Shown piece after piece: positions 13,441 to 24,093 of a stretch of DNA of 64,000 nt. Source of the stretch: Notospermus geniculatus. Taxonomy: Eukaryota > Nemertea > Pilidiophora > Heteronemertea > Lineidae. The first letter of the stretch is position 1, and every line of letters begins with the position of its first letter. Made by a program: the position numbers and the translations under genes. The stretch lies in NCBI GenBank assembly GCA_002633025.1, contig NMRB01000685.1, positions 25,352 to 89,351 on the forward strand, given 5' to 3'. The notes beneath the pieces are model-generated. The model ran no database searches and was not told where the DNA came from. It saw only the letters and a program-made list of their open reading frames with translations.

Positions 13441-13625
13441 CAGGGCCGAAGCATGAAAGAGGCCACCTCAAGCTGCTCATGTTCCTCACTTGGATGGGGT
13501 CTTTTACTTGCCCTTGCACCAGAGCCGAAGCATGAAAGAGGCCACCTCAAACTACTCATGTTCCTCACTTGAATTGGCCTTTTACCTGCCCTTGAAGGTA
13601 GAAGTACATCTGTACAAGACACCAC
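13441..13625 (-). mobile_element. SINE fragment with internal duplication
   Basis: Only the body of the SINE family is present. About 70 bp (from GCCGAAGCATGAAAGAGGCC through TTTTACTTGCCCTTG) is repeated in tandem, the second unit starting near 13523. The tRNA-like head and B box are absent, so it cannot be a complete insertion. Confidence 0.8.
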
Positions 13626-14753
13626 AGGCTTATGTATAGAAACGATAATTCGTTGAAAGATCGAAAGCGAAATCTTTGAATTACGTAGTATGATTTAATC
13701 CTTTGTAGTCATCGGACATTTAAGGTTATCTCTCATTCTTATCAGAAAACAGCATTAATTGGATTCGTCAAGACACTTCTATGGTTGACAAACATCGCAT
13801 TCAGGAACCCACAATACACATTCTAAAGTTTGAATGAACGCGGCGCTAGTCCTTTGGCGCTGAACACCGCATGAGAGGTCACGTGTTATTGTCTACCAAT
13901 CGCAATCACAATGTCTTGGCGGTAGCCAATCAAATGTTACGTCATGGCGTATTCTGGTTTTCCATTGCATTGTATGTTCTTCAAAAGGTTCAAGAGTAAT
14001 GTTTCAAAAGATGCGTGGGGGGACAATTGACAACCAGAGAAAGAGGGCGGTATCATGCCAACACCATGTATACTTGATAGCAGTTTGTAGGCCCACACAA
14101 TGACTGGTATTCATAAAAGTTAGCAAAAAGCACAAAACTTAAAGTAAAAGCATTTGCTAGCTTTTATGGATATTAGCGTTTGGTCTGCATCGTAAAATTC
14201 TCAGACTGGAATCTCGAGAGGTCGTGGCCTGCATGTGTCAACTCCAACCCCAACTTCGCCCACAGCCACAGCGTCCCAAGCTTAGATATTCCTAAGAGGA
14301 TAAACTAGTCCACGGTCCGCCGGCAGAAAAACATGAGCTGATAGATTAGATTAGAGCCCGTCAGATTAAAGAAGGGGATAGACGGGGAAACGTTGGTCTT
14401 GGGCTATTTTGGACATTGTTGGTTCGATTATAGTAAAATAGTAGTTCTAAATATTTCTGTGTGACGAAGTTCTTTATCTCGCCTCTTGGTAGTAGGCCTA
14501 GCTACGGCTCTCTGAAAAAAATCCGTCCATGGGGACAGGTTGTGTTATGTTTAATTGAATTTTTAAACCTGGTCCCCGTTGGATTTTAGGCCCTACACAG
14601 GCAAAAATGTCCGCAATACATTGTAAATCCTATATAGAAAATGGCCCTATAGAGGGACCTGACTTGACTATCCCCCACATAGTTCCGCGTATGTAAAATT
14701 TATAGGGTGTAATTCGGTCCCCCGATGTGGATATGACAGGAAATAGACATTTT
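13626..14753. other. No gene recognised
   Basis: Unique sequence with no coding, RNA or repeat signal that I can support, apart from a TAGGCCTA octamer at about 14493. Confidence 0.5.
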
Positions 14754-15516
14754 GTCGACCTAGTCGACCTACAGTCGACACATAGTCGACATATAACATA
14801 CAGTCGACATACAGTCGACCTAGTCGACATATAGTCGACACATAGTCGACACATAGCCAACACACAGTTGACATATAGTCGACATATAGTCAACACATAG
14901 TCGACATAGAGTCGACACGCAGTTGACATATAGTCGACATACAGTCGACACATAGTTGATATATAGCCGACATACAGTTGACACATAGCCGACATACAGT
15001 TGACCTAGTCGACACAGAGTCGACATATAGTCGACATACAGTCGATATACAGTCAACACAAAGTCGACATGCAGTCGACACGCAGTTGACCTAGTTGACA
15101 TATAGTCGACATTCAGTCAACATATAGTCGACATACAGTTGACATATAGTCGACACGTAGTCGACACTTAGTCAACATATAGTCGACATACAGTCAACAC
15201 AAAGTCGACATACAGTCGACACATAGGCGACACATAGTCGACATACAGTCGACACAATCGACATACAGTTGACATGTAGTCGACATCCAGTCGACACATG
15301 GTCAACATACAGTCGACATACAGTCAACACAAAGTCGACATACAGTCGACACATAGTCGACACTTAGTCAACATATAGTTGACATACAGTCGATATACAG
15401 TCGACATACAGTCAACACAAAGTCGACATACAGTCGACACATAGGCGACACATAGTCAACATACAGTCGACACATACTAGTCGACACATACTAGTCGACA
15501 TACAGCCGACACAAAG
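14754..15516. repeat. 11-bp GTCGAC minisatellite array
   Basis: Roughly 70 tandem copies of an 11-bp unit, GTCGACATACA and variants such as GTCGACACATA, GTCAACACAAA and GTTGACATATA. Each canonical unit contains the palindrome GTCGAC. Because 11 is not divisible by three, three units (33 bp) encode one 11-residue repeat. All three minus-strand frames therefore stay open and read the same peptide, MSTVCRLYVDY and variants. This explains overlapping frames here and is not evidence for a gene. The array ends at an undetermined base (15517). Confidence 0.95.
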
Positions 15517-15517
15517 N

Positions 15518-16239
15518 CTTGTACAGAAGACTCACTGGGCCTTTCATAACTTTTGTGGATCTCTGACGTCCTCTCCTCCCCTCCCCCTCCCCCATAAAAG
15601 ACATAATATGCTTGAACGTTTCCTGTGCAATTGACAGCCGCCGATTCGCACGAATCTGTTCGACAGCCGCCAATTTGCATCTGAATCTTACAAGATAAAA
15701 TGGCTGCAGCAAGTGATGGGTTATCTGATTGAGTCCAGTTAACTTGTCTGCCAGTGCCTCTCTCCATCTTGGCTAATATTTGTCCCACTTGAGAAGAAGA
15801 CACTAAAGTATGGCTAAGAATTGGGTATAGTGGATTACCTTGCTGCTTGAGCGAGGAGTTCATTATGGCCGAATAGTTTGAGGGTCGCCAAGCACCATCT
15901 TTATTATGGTCGGCATTGATTACTACTTGAGGAACAGGCATGAGATGTTTGCAAACTTACCATCGTAAGATTGACTGGTACGTCTGCAGGGACCTGGGAA
16001 AGGCGGCCACTTTGTGCTGGACAAAGTGCATTTGGCCATCACGAGGAATGCTGTTGTGTCGAAAGCTTGTCTCAAATGAAATTGATCTTAAAGGTAGTTT
16101 AACCCCACTCAATATATTCTCAAGGGCAACACTGTCATGACTGTTAAAAGGTTTTCGTCTGTTTTGGAGAAATGTCGTCTTGGGTAGCGACCACGGACGT
16201 CGTCTTAATCAACGGGCTCCCGAAGTATAGACCAAAGTC
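15518..16239. other. No gene recognised; flank of candidate exon
   Basis: A minus-strand frame of about 110 codons runs from 15941 into the minisatellite. It contains no domain that I recognise. The plus strand upstream of 16240 could hold the 5' region of the candidate exon, but no TATA-like or initiator element is convincing. Confidence 0.4.
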
Positions 16240-16440
16240 ATGAAAGTCGCAGTTGTAAGGTCACAGATGTCTGGCATTGCCGGGGTCCAACTTCTCCTGT
16301 TGGTGACGGTAGGCACTGCTGACCACACTGCAGGCTATGTTTTCGAATCGAAGCCAGACACTGATGATTTTGATAATTTGGAGGAGCTAGATCTCAGTGG
16401 CAAAGCCAGGTCTCTGGGACCTTACAACTGCGATTTTGAT
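16240..16440 (+). CDS. Candidate first coding exon of a secreted or membrane protein
   Basis: The frame starts with ATG at 16240 and has a second in-frame ATG at 16267. Following the second ATG is a typical signal peptide: a short N-region, a hydrophobic core (VQLLLLVTV) and a small-residue cleavage region near GTADHTAG. The next 30 or so residues are acidic and hydrophilic (for example KPDTDDFDNLEELDL), as in a propeptide or mature N-terminus. A GT at 16441 follows GATTTTGAT and could be a donor, but it is not a strong consensus. The frame otherwise stops at 16479. I do not recognise the protein family. It could also be a chance frame. Confidence 0.3.
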
Positions 16441-16479
16441 GTACATACATATATGATTTTAAGATACATGTACACGTAG

Positions 16480-17354
16480 GCCCTTGTATAACTAAATGCA
16501 ACGTTGGCCTTGCAAGCCACATACGTCATGGAGACACAAGTGTAGAGTCACGTGAGTAAGTATGACCTGGTCATTGAGGGTTTCCCCGGGATTCCCCTTG
16601 AAATGTATCCAGGGGAGACCTTTCGAAATTTTACTCTAAAATTCATCATTTCCATATGCAATCCATCAAATCATGTCACTTACATGACTTACGCCTAAAA
16701 TGTGGAAAGGTGTATAATTATGTCGCATGAATGTGTCTATCTTTTGATGAAATTGCTAGAAAAATCTTGTACTTCTTCTAATAACAGCTTTGGCGAGCTT
16801 GCTTCCCTTCAGCCTTCCTCTCTCTCAGAATGTTAACAAGCATAATTTTCGTATTTGCCAGAAAATCGCTCCCTAATCCCAGGCGCTAATGCCATAAATG
16901 AGGGGTATTCTTCTCGACTTGTCATCAGTAATGCCTTGAACCAGAGCGCAGTGAATGCGTGTTAATTATCCCTCTAGTTTGATTGGCCCCAGCTGAATAG
17001 GGCTAATGAGTTTAATAAGACTCATCTACTGGGCTCCAGTACTGCCCGCCTGCTGTCTTCCCCTGCAGCGGCCGCGGTCTACATAACACCATCCCACTTC
17101 ACCACGCAACAAAACGCACCGCCCGCGGATTTGTCCAAAACACTAAAATCTGACGTCTCTTTTTTTAGCCGGAGATTAGCAAATTGAAATCTTAAATATC
17201 TCTTAAAGATTCTAAAATTGTCTTTGTATCGTCCTCTTGTAATCGGTGACATCAGGAAGGTGTTCCTAGGGCTACTTGTGTTACGCCCTTCATCGTAACT
17301 GTGCAAGTCAAATATCACCTTTTTGATGGTCGGTTTACGCAACTACATGTACCG
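16480..17354. other. No gene recognised
   Basis: AT-rich unique sequence. If the upstream exon is real this would be intron. No acceptor-exon pair could be picked with confidence. Confidence 0.4.
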
Positions 17355-17356
17355 TA

Positions 17357-17443
17357 GCCTCATCCTGAGAATAGATTCGGGGGTTTTAGCCCTTGCTCCC
17401 TTCGTCACCGCAGGGAGAACCCCTGATGTTCTCAGGATGAGGC
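17357..17443. mobile_element. Small MITE (87 bp) with TA target duplication
   Basis: Perfect inverted ends GCCTCATCCTGAGAA are flanked by TA on both sides (17355-17356 and 17444-17445). The size and TA duplication fit a non-autonomous Tc1/mariner-type element, but the family assignment is inference. Confidence 0.7.
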
Positions 17444-17445
17444 TA

Positions 17446-18474
17446 ACCCACGACAACATTCATGACGTTTAGCGAGGATTCGTTCCATTGTAAAAACCTA
17501 CTCAAACAAAGGGTATATCATCGTTATCGTTGTCAAAGGCCGAACCGGGCCGTTGAGAAAACTCACCACTTCGTTCTTTCTGACGAAACGGTAAATCCTG
17601 GTATTGAACTACATGTATGTCATATCAGTCACGATGGGACAAGACCCAAAATACAAAATGGCATCCAGATTTTTGCACATGTATTTTTTCAAGAAACATC
17701 TTTTTTTCCTTTTCCCCCTAAAAAAAACTAGCTGCTTTTACGCCAACATTGCGCAAGTCCGATGAATGTCTTCGGTAGTGTTGTAACGGCTAAGTACACC
17801 TCATGTTTTCATTAGGTGTTACGTCCATTAAACTATTAAAGAACCTTTGAAATAAAATCCCGTTTCCACGAATTGGTGAACAAACTCTAGTGTCTTTAAC
17901 AACGTAAGAAATAACTTCCTGTAGTCTCTACAGTTACAGTCTGTTCCTACACTAATTACTCTGTACATGTACTGCAATCAGGCGTAGAGAAGGTTTCGTG
18001 TCTGGGTGCAGAGACTACATGTGGGGACAACACTTCCTCCTATCGCGTTACTCTCATCTGGCGCGCTATTACCCGGGAAACCAAACCCCAGAAAATTGGC
18101 AAGACCCCCTAATTACCGCCTGTTAGACCCAGCGCGGCTAAAAGCGTTTGACACCTCGAAAATTGTCCCAGGAGTTCGGGTGGTGACAAAGTAAATGGGC
18201 CAATTACGATGCGATATCTCTGAATTTGTAGAGTGCTCTCCGTGATGTCGTAGAGCCTGTGGGAAAATGCGGAGTTTTTACAACCTGTGTCCTGCCAGGC
18301 CTCTCTCTCAATGTTGTCTTTCCCGCAGAAAACATGCGCATGGCAAGTTTGGGTGTGATAATGAGACTGAGGTGTGACTTCCGGTCCTGAAGGAGTAATC
18401 ATCGTCGGAGTAGAGCGCCATGTGTTCAGAACCATCTGGGAAACATTCGGCTTGAATCGTTACTGTAAAAAGCG
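17446..18474. other. No gene recognised
   Basis: Unique sequence with short frames on both strands and no supported feature. Confidence 0.5.
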
Positions 18475-19245
18475 AATATCAAGAAAAACGGCATCGGTGC
18501 CACACAAGCATCCGTAGGACAACAGTTGGATAAGGTTTCGTATGTGCGCAGAACTACAGTATACATGTATTGGCTTCAAATTGGATTGATAGACAAAAAG
18601 CCAATTAATGAGTTGAAAGCTACAAGATTTCATGCAGGGCTGGGTAAATCCAAAGTAGCACTTTCCCGACCTGAAATTTCCCAATTAGTGCTCTCAGTGC
18701 CGTAGATCTGGGGGTACAGGAGGCAGATTAAGACAATTAACAACCAATAGCTGAACTTAATGACCATTGAGTCCTACATACATCGAATTCATATCACTTG
18801 AAGCCCCGATATTCGCATTCTGGCGCATTACGTACTGATTATCGGGGGCACAACATCAATAAAACCGCCTACAGTGTGAGAATTGTGACTTCTAGTACAC
18901 ACAACTAGACATATCCTATTGTTAACAGTTGGGAGAAATCAGCACTCGTGTTGTAAGTTGTTGTGGGATTTCGGTGAATCGCTCTTCAAAGCACCTGTGC
19001 TACAAACCCTTACCGTCATTAAACCTCTCATCTGTTCCTATAGTCAAGTGATATAGTTTGCCAGTTCTCTGTACCCATACATCAGAAGCAAGTTTCATTT
19101 TGTTTGGGAAAAATAGGACCAGAAAGATGAATAGATGTTGTAGTATTGTGTGGAATGTACCGATGTGATTTGTAAGTTATTTTATTGTGATAGTACAATG
19201 GTTCGCCATGAAAGAGCCATGCGTTGGAATTTCATTCTCTGATCT
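18475..19245. repeat. 0.77-kb tandem duplication, copy 1
   Basis: This runs from AATATCAAGAAAAACGGCAT to CATTCTCTGATCT and is repeated at 19349-20111 with only scattered substitutions and small indels. Examples are CATCCGTAGG versus CATATG, and TATACATGTATTGG versus TATATCGG. The high similarity implies a recent duplication. It contains minus-strand frames that are open in both copies but resemble no known protein. Confidence 0.95.
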
Positions 19246-19331
19246 GCCCGGTTAGGCCCTACGACGACGTTTATCTATTGTGTGGGTATACCCAAACAAT
19301 AGATAAACGTCGTCGTAGGGCCTAACCGGGC
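19246..19331. mobile_element. 86-bp near-perfect palindrome at the duplication junction
   Basis: The arms start GCCCGGTTAGGCCCTACG and continue to the centre between 19288 and 19289, where GGGTATACCC spans the axis. Only about one mismatched pair was found. There is almost no loop. It could be a small foldback element inserted after copy 1, or a sequence produced by the rearrangement. The class is uncertain. Confidence 0.75.
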
Positions 19332-19348
19332 GCTTGCGAAACCTCCCT

Positions 19349-20111
19349 AATATCAAGAAAAACGGCATCGGTGCCACACAAGCATATGACAACAGTTGGA
19401 TAAGGTTTCGTATGTGCGCAGAACTACAGTATATCGGCTTCAAATTGGATTGATAGACAAAAAGCCAATTAATGGGTTGAAAGTTACAAGATTTCATGCA
19501 GGGCTGGGTAAATCCGAAGTAGCACTTTCCCGACCTGAAATTTCCCCAATTAGTGCTCTCAGTGCCTTGGATCTGGGGGTACAGGAGGCAGATTAAGACA
19601 ATTAACAACCAATAGCTGAACTTAATGACCATTGAGTCCTACATACATCGAATTTATATCACTTGAAGTCCCGATATTCGCATTCTGGCGCATTACGTAC
19701 TGATTATCAGGGGGCACAACATCAATAAAACCGCCTACAATGTGAGAATTGTGACTTCTAGTACACACAACTAGACATATCCTATTGTTAACAGTTGGGA
19801 GAAATCAGCACTCGTGTTGTAAGTTGTTGTGGGATTTCGGTGAATCGCTCTTCAAACCACCTGTGCTACAGACCCTTACCGTCATTAAACCTCTCATCTG
19901 TTCCTATAGTCAAGTGATATAGTTTGCCAGTTCTCTGTACCCATACATCAGAAGCAAGTTTCATTTTGTTTGGGAAAAATAGGACCAGAAAGGTGAATAG
20001 ATGTTGTAGTATTGTGTAGAATGTACCGATGTGATTTGTAAGTTATTTTATTGTGATAGTACAATGGTTCGCCATGAAAGAGCCATGCGTTGGAATTTCA
20101 TTCTCTGATCT
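19349..20111. repeat. 0.77-kb tandem duplication, copy 2
   Basis: Second copy of 18475-19245. It is separated from copy 1 by the palindrome and 17 further bases. Downstream sequence from 20112 is unique. Confidence 0.95.
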
Positions 20112-20223
20112 CGTTTACAATAGAATTAGTATTGACTCAATCCCTCTGCAACTTGATCAGATGATTCTGATATTTACTGACTCTGATATTTGTTCGGATA
20201 TTTTGCAACATATGAAGTGTTCC

Positions 20224-20436
20224 TCTGCCCAATAACTTGATAACACGATTTTGATATTTTGCAATGATTCTGCAAGTCGATATTTTGCAACTCGATAAAA
20301 TGATTCTGCAAGTCGACAAAATGATTCTGATATTTTGCTAGTCGATAAAATGATTCTGCAAATCGATATTTTGCAAGTCGATAAAATGATAATGACATTT
20401 TGCAAGTCGATAAAACGATTCTGATATTTTGTAACA
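20224..20436. repeat. Degenerate tandem array, about 20-22-bp units
   Basis: Repeated blocks of GATTCTGATATTTTGCAA and AAGTCGATAAAATGATTCTG alternate over about 210 bp. Units vary in length, which is why several overlapping minus-strand frames stay open here. Confidence 0.85.
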
Positions 20437-21440
20437 AGGAATGACTCTACTTCTTGATAATAGGCGATTTAGAAAGAATTCGTTAACTGTATAGCAGATG
20501 TTCCATCAGCAGGCCTGACCGCTGTGGACATCAGCCCCTGAGATCGCGGGTTCGAATTCCTTCATTCCTTTACATCTTTCTCAGGAGCGCTCCCTGTCTT
20601 TTCCTTAGGATCAGTGGCCTGAAGAGAGGCTGAACTCTTTCTCCTCAAGTATCTTAAGATAATCCCTCGCCTTGTGGTGAAGGAGCTCCAGGCCCCATGA
20701 GCTCACCGTTCCCTGTCTCTCCCTTACTATTCCACATGATTGATGTGACCAATCCATCATCTTCTACCACTCGACTTGTATGACGTACAACTCCTGACTC
20801 GACCGTGGTTTCCCTTGTACAAGGACATGAGGACAAGAAGTAGAAGAAAATCTAAAAACTACCCAGAGTGCTGGCTGCTGAGGTTCTCCTAAAGTCGTAG
20901 AAAAACGTAAAAAATAACACGATGGTTGACAAACTTTGATGGATTAGGTCAAATCGATTGATTGATTTGCCGTTAGTTCATCAGACCTTTTGGTTCATTC
21001 TCTTTGTCTCAAGTTTCAAAGAAGGCAGAAATGTTGGTGCGTTTTGTGATTTTATTTTTTCCATTCTAACCTACTCTTTGTTTCGTTTTTTACATCAGAT
21101 TAACATAAAAGAGTTTTAACCGATCTTTGTTTGGAGAGAAGACAGAGACGGGCTTTTACTGGTTTGCAAAAAAATTGTGTCTCTCGAACACACAGGGACA
21201 CAAGGAACTAAAACAGTTCGACCTGATTCTGTTTTGATAACTATGAATATCTCGTTCTTCAGCCAGTAAATAACATATTCTTTTGTTTCTACATTATTTA
21301 TTTGTACTTCTTCAAGATTCTTCCACACACGAAGGTCGCTACAACCATGTCGAGTGTTTTAAGTGTGATGATCAATGTTCCAGCAACAAGGAGCTCTTTA
21401 GCGACAATTACTCATCCTAAATGAGGTTTCTTATTGGCTG
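20437..21440. other. No gene recognised
   Basis: Contains a B-box-like GGGTTCGAATTCC at about 20549, but no matching A box or cloverleaf. Nothing else is supported. Confidence 0.45.
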
Positions 21441-21570
21441 GCTCAAGGTCGTTACTCAGGGTCATGCCTCAAGGTCGTGGCTCAAGGTCATGACTCAAGG
21501 TCATGCCTCAAGTCGTGGTTCAAGATCGTGGCTCAAGGTCGTGGTTCAAGGGTCATAGTTCAAGGTCAAA
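21441..21570 (+). repeat. Tandem array of TCAAGGTCA-type units
   Basis: About ten units of 13-17 bp with the core CTCAAGGTCGTGG or CTCAAGGTCATGG. At least three copies match TCAAGGTCA exactly, which is the extended half-site bound by monomeric nuclear receptors of the ERR and NR5A (SF-1/FTZ-F1) families. Whether it binds anything is unknown. The array itself is certain. Confidence 0.85.
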
Positions 21571-22494
21571 TTAATTCACTTGATTCTTCCGACCGTTGAT
21601 TTCAATGCCTAGTGTTGAATGTTTGCACTAGAAGTTGGCAAAAAGAAATAAGATCTGCTAAAAAGAATAAGATCATACAGGCCTACTTTTTGAAAATCTG
21701 CAAACATCTTCTGCATCAATTGTGGTTGCTTTTTCCCAAGATTAACTACTAGTGATTGTCGACTTGCATGATGAGAGCAGCTGCGGTAGGTCTTCCCTTG
21801 ACATCTCCTTAATCAAGTCTAAAGGATTTAGATTTATATGTACCATCTCTCAAGTCTTGCCTGCACCCGTGACCACTTGCCCAACGATCAGTGATCTTAC
21901 CACTAGACCGCGACGGTTTCCTCCCTATGGAACCCCTACCCCCACTGACTCATGTTCCATGGAGGCTAGGGCCTTAGTTTTCCAATCATGATAAGACAAG
22001 TCTTGGAAGGAAGTGAACACCAAGACATAAATCATGTTAGGGATGATTTATGCGAATTTTATCACGGACCAGATCCTGTCTTTAAGGCTTTTATATTCCT
22101 GGGGCATGTGACATGCGGCGAAGCGGGAGTTTTTCACAAAAACCTTTCAACGTTGGTTTTATGAATTAATCTTGGTGCAAGAGTCATTGTCATCGGCAGA
22201 AGCTCATCAGTTTTCGGTAGAAGTCCCATAAATTATTGTTGAAAACCTATAAATTAGACGTGTTTCGGAAGACATGTCACCTGGTTGGCGATCTTTTCGT
22301 TTCCGAATACCACAAGATGTACAACATTTCCTTCCTATGACAAATACCTTCAAAATTGGTGGCTGACCAACCTGAACTTTCAGGAAATCAGCAAAAAAGG
22401 AAAGAAAGAAGTTGAAAAAGAAAAAAAGAAGTTGAAAAGGAAAAAAGGAAGTTTCAAAGTATTGTTACTTGAGCGCAAGCACCAACTCAGTGCG
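21571..22494. other. No gene recognised
   Basis: Contains a polypurine AAAGAAG-rich stretch near 22392-22450. No gene was found. Confidence 0.5.
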
Positions 22495-22496
22495 TA

Positions 22497-22659
22497 AAGG
22501 GCGGCGCACACGAGCGACTAAATCTGGGCGACCGCCGACGAGACTGGTGGTGCGACTAGACATCAGCCAATCAGAACCGCCAAATCTTGTCGCTTTCGCG
22601 GTCGGAAGCCAAGTCGGCCGACAAATCGGTCAAAATTGTCGCTCGTGTGCGCCGCCCTT
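22497..22659. mobile_element. MITE (163 bp) with TA target duplication
   Basis: Inverted ends read AAGGGCGGCGCACACGAGCG and are flanked by TA (22495-22496 and 22660-22661). The interior is GC-rich compared with its surroundings. There is no coding frame. It directly abuts the next element. Confidence 0.8.
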
Positions 22660-22661
22660 TA

Positions 22662-22892
22662 GGCTGCGATTACAAAGAGGCATACGTTATACGGACACGC
22701 CGGCTAACAATGGCTTCATGGTCGCAATGCCTTTGTGAAGCTTTTGTTAACCGGTGTGATCGTATACCGTATACCTCCTATGTGAACTGAGCCCCAGGCT
22801 GCGATTTCATAGAGGTATACGTTATACGGACACGCCGGTTAACAATGGCTTCACGGTCGCAAAGCCTTTGTGAAGCTTTTGTAATCGCAGCC
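22662..22892. mobile_element. Compound MITE (231 bp) with TTA target duplication
   Basis: Inverted ends GGCTGCGATTAC are flanked by TTA on both sides (22659-22661 and 22893-22895), which fits PIF/Harbinger-type insertion. Internally there are two related units. The first, about 22662-22790, is itself a foldback sharing TACGTTATACGGACACGCCG-type blocks on both arms. The second starts near 22797 with GGCTGCGATTTC. The left TTA overlaps the right TA duplication of the neighbouring element. Confidence 0.8.
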
Positions 22893-22895
22893 TTA

Positions 22896-23442
22896 TACTA
22901 TAAGTTATACTGTAGCTGCTCATCAAATAAAAGGGCCTACTGGGCGCTACGTAATGTAGGAGAAAACCGAAGGCCCCGGAGAAAAGCTACGATGTTGAGG
23001 AGAGATCGCCCTCTCCAACATAAAGGCACTGGCATGGATGGCGGAATGATCGATCAACGTGTGACGTGCAGGGAAATGAAACTATTCAAAACTCGTCCTC
23101 ATTCGCACCATCCGAAAGAGAAGTATAACACACTTATTAAAGTTTTGGTTTTGCAGATATTATGTATATGAAATATTGTTCAAACTTACGCCATCCGCGC
23201 CTCTATCGCGTTCTAATTTATGTTTTATTAGACTAGAGTCAACAAAATCTACGAGAAAAAAATACGCTGCCTGCAACGATATTGCCAATGCTGCCTTTCA
23301 ATTCTCGGTCTCTTAACCGAAAATTGGAAAGCAAATATTTACATTTCTTTGCTATTGGTGATTAGAGTTGAGAAATAAGTTACCCTGTGAACTCTAATGA
23401 AAGGCGCTCCAACGCTTATTGACTCTGCCGGGTGATGGTTGA
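22896..23442. other. No gene recognised
   Basis: Unique sequence without a supported feature. Confidence 0.5.
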
Positions 23443-23785
23443 CTTAAAGGGGAAATAATCATTTGTATGTCAACGCTGATTTTCTGATTGACTTTGTGCA
23501 TTTCACTTGAGCTGAAATCTACATCAGATTGAACTTCCTGTCAGTACTGTACTGACTGTTTCGAACTTAAAGGGGAAATGGCTATTGTCTGTTCCACTGG
23601 CATGACTGATTATGAAATGACTTTGTCAGTTTCATCTGAGTTGAAATCTACAAGAGATTGAAATTTTTGTAATTACCATTTCGGACTTAAAGGGAAAGTG
23701 GTCATTTGTGTTCCCCTGGCGTGACTTATGATGATATGAAAATGACCTCGTCTATTTCAACTGAAATCAACATGACATTGAACTA
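23443..23785. repeat. Three diverged tandem copies of a ~115-bp unit
   Basis: Each unit starts with TTAAAGGGGAAA or a close variant (near 23443, 23568 and 23686). It then has a TGATTATGAAATGACTTTGT-like block, then TTGAAATCTACA and AGATTGAA. The copies have diverged by substitutions and small indels, so the array is old. Confidence 0.8.
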
Positions 23786-24082
23786 CCCAATGCTCTGCTT
23801 TGGCCTTTGTATTCTATTGTACAATTCTCTTTTCAAATAAACAGTTTAAATACAAATACTGCCCAATCATGCAAGGTGCATTTCGGTGCAAGTGGGATAA
23901 AACACGGACATCACCTCCGACGACAACACTCGTCGATTTCAGAGAGCAGCTGATGAAATCATCATTTGATAGCAACGAGTATTAGAGTGGCTATAACGGT
24001 TACACCTTCAGCTGATGAAGTGGCCGGGCAGGTGGTCGATACGTGTTGAGAACGTCACAGCTGGTCTCTGTCATCTGCTGGC

Positions 24083-24093
24083 GGNNNNNNNNN
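24083..24093. other. Assembly gap (11 N)
   Basis: Eleven undetermined bases. Any frame crossing it is unreliable. Confidence 1.

Noticed and set aside
14630-15363. Several overlapping minus-strand frames with an 11-residue repeat
   Set aside because: They are a by-product of the 11-bp minisatellite, which is free of stop codons in all three minus-strand frames. The flanks give no start, splice site or domain.
19252-19632. Minus-strand frame with a hydrophobic start
   Set aside because: It spans the duplicated block and ends inside the palindrome; the two copies differ in the frame that follows, and no domain is visible.
20540-20562. Possible tRNA gene (GGGTTCGAATTCC)
   Set aside because: There is only a B-box-like word; no A box, acceptor stem or cloverleaf can be built.
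21855-21915. tRNA-like remnant on the minus strand (TCTAGTGGTAAGA)
   Set aside because: An A-box-like word is present but the B box is lacking, so an old SINE head cannot be separated from chance.
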